Below are positions 5,054 to 5,341 of a stretch of 5,341 bases of DNA, piece by piece. How positions within the stretch are numbered: the first letter of the stretch is position 1; the number at the start of each line of letters is the position of its first letter. Position numbers and translations under genes: made by a program. The notes below the pieces were generated by a model. It made no database searches, was not told the DNA's origin, and saw nothing but the letters and a program-made list of their open reading frames with translations. The DNA comes from an uncultured Clostridia bacterium (GTDB lineage Bacteria; Bacillota; Clostridia; TANB77; CAG-508), in assembly GCA_947628925.1 (NCBI GenBank), contig CANRBU010000077.1, positions 1-5,341 on the forward strand, given 5' to 3'.

Positions 5054-5341
5054 TCAACTTTTAAGTAAATTTTCAATTTCTTTATAAATAATATCTTCTG
5101 CATTTTTTGTTTCTACTTTTCTAGCATTTTGTCCCATTTTTTCTGCATTGTCATCTTTCAATATTTCTTTAATAGTATTATCTAAAATGTTTGCATTAAG
5201 ATTATCATTTAAAATGATTTTTGCAGCTTTTTGTTTTTCTAAAACTTGTGCATTATATAATTGATGATTATTGCTAACATTTGGCAATGGCACTAAAATA
5301 GATGGTTTTCCTATGTTTGCAATTTCTGTAATTGTCATTGC
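5054..5341 (-). CDS. murG: MurG, C-terminal end (5'-partial): lipid II-forming GlcNAc transferase
   Basis: This holds the last 95 residues of undecaprenyl-diphospho-muramoylpentapeptide beta-N-acetylglucosaminyltransferase, which adds GlcNAc to lipid I to make lipid II on the inner face of the cytoplasmic membrane. The frame runs off the right edge; the ATG at 5338 is preceded in frame by an Ala codon and aligns within the family's GAxTxxE block, so it is not the start. Visible signatures are AMTITEIANIGKPSILVPLP, with the glutamate that contacts the UDP-GlcNAc ribose in the E. coli structure, and NNHQLYNAQVLEKQKAAKII, with the conserved HQ-x-YNA segment. The remainder is the typical C-terminal helix region rich in Lys and Glu. 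It ends in TGA 25 nt before the histidine kinase gene. The call rests on a short but characteristic stretch. Confidence 0.9.
   Translation of the reverse strand, partial: AMTITEIANIGKPSILVPLPNVSNNHQLYNAQVLEKQKAAKIILNDNLNANILDNTIKEILKDDNAEKMGQNARKVETKNAEDIIYKEIENLLKS

Noticed and set aside
1..5341. CRISPR arrays, insertion sequences, tRNA or long repeats
   Set aside because: No spaced direct repeats, terminal inverted repeats with transposase, or tRNA-like cloverleaf were seen. T- and A-rich runs in the minus-strand genes reflect base composition.

Overview
The window looks like chromosomal DNA from a low-GC, probably anaerobic Firmicute of the class Clostridia. The evidence is strong A+T bias, purine-rich Shine-Dalgarno sites (AGGAGG type), a clostridial 2[4Fe-4S] ferredoxin, and a RicT (YaaT/PSP1) gene directly downstream of holB. 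I see no mobile element, CRISPR array, tRNA or rRNA. This is mostly a housekeeping region with a few local oddities.

Layout. On the + strand, positions 1-990 hold the C-terminal three quarters of a divergent adenylosuccinate synthetase (PurA family) whose start lies left of the window. A compact hairpin at 1006-1040 terminates it and, read the other way, also terminates the convergent minus-strand operon. Everything from 1043 to the right edge is on the minus strand. In transcription order (right to left) it is: the end of murG (5341-5054), a PAS-containing sensor histidine kinase split by an apparent +1 frameshift (5028-3771), a sigma-A-type promoter (about 3766-3738), then lepB (signal peptidase I), holB (DNA polymerase III delta'), ricT and a 56-residue ferredoxin.

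The last four genes form a tight unit. The gaps are 13 nt (lepB-holB) and 25 nt (holB-ricT, using the TTG start argued for below), followed by a one-base TAATG overlap (ricT-fdx). The ferredoxin's strong ribosome binding site lies inside the last codons of ricT. RicT carries the conserved cysteines that in Bacillus subtilis help ligate [4Fe-4S] clusters of the RicA-RicF-RicT complex, so a ferredoxin translationally coupled to it is the most suggestive functional association here. murG and the kinase gene are 25 nt apart and probably belong to a separate upstream envelope-related transcript.

Main points for a second look: the one-base disruption of the histidine kinase within its PAS domain; the ricT-fdx overlap; the PurA paralogue with changes at usually conserved nucleotide- and substrate-binding positions; and an inverted repeat that overlaps both the kinase stop codon and the -35 element of the lepB promoter. 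I found no convincing wholly new system.
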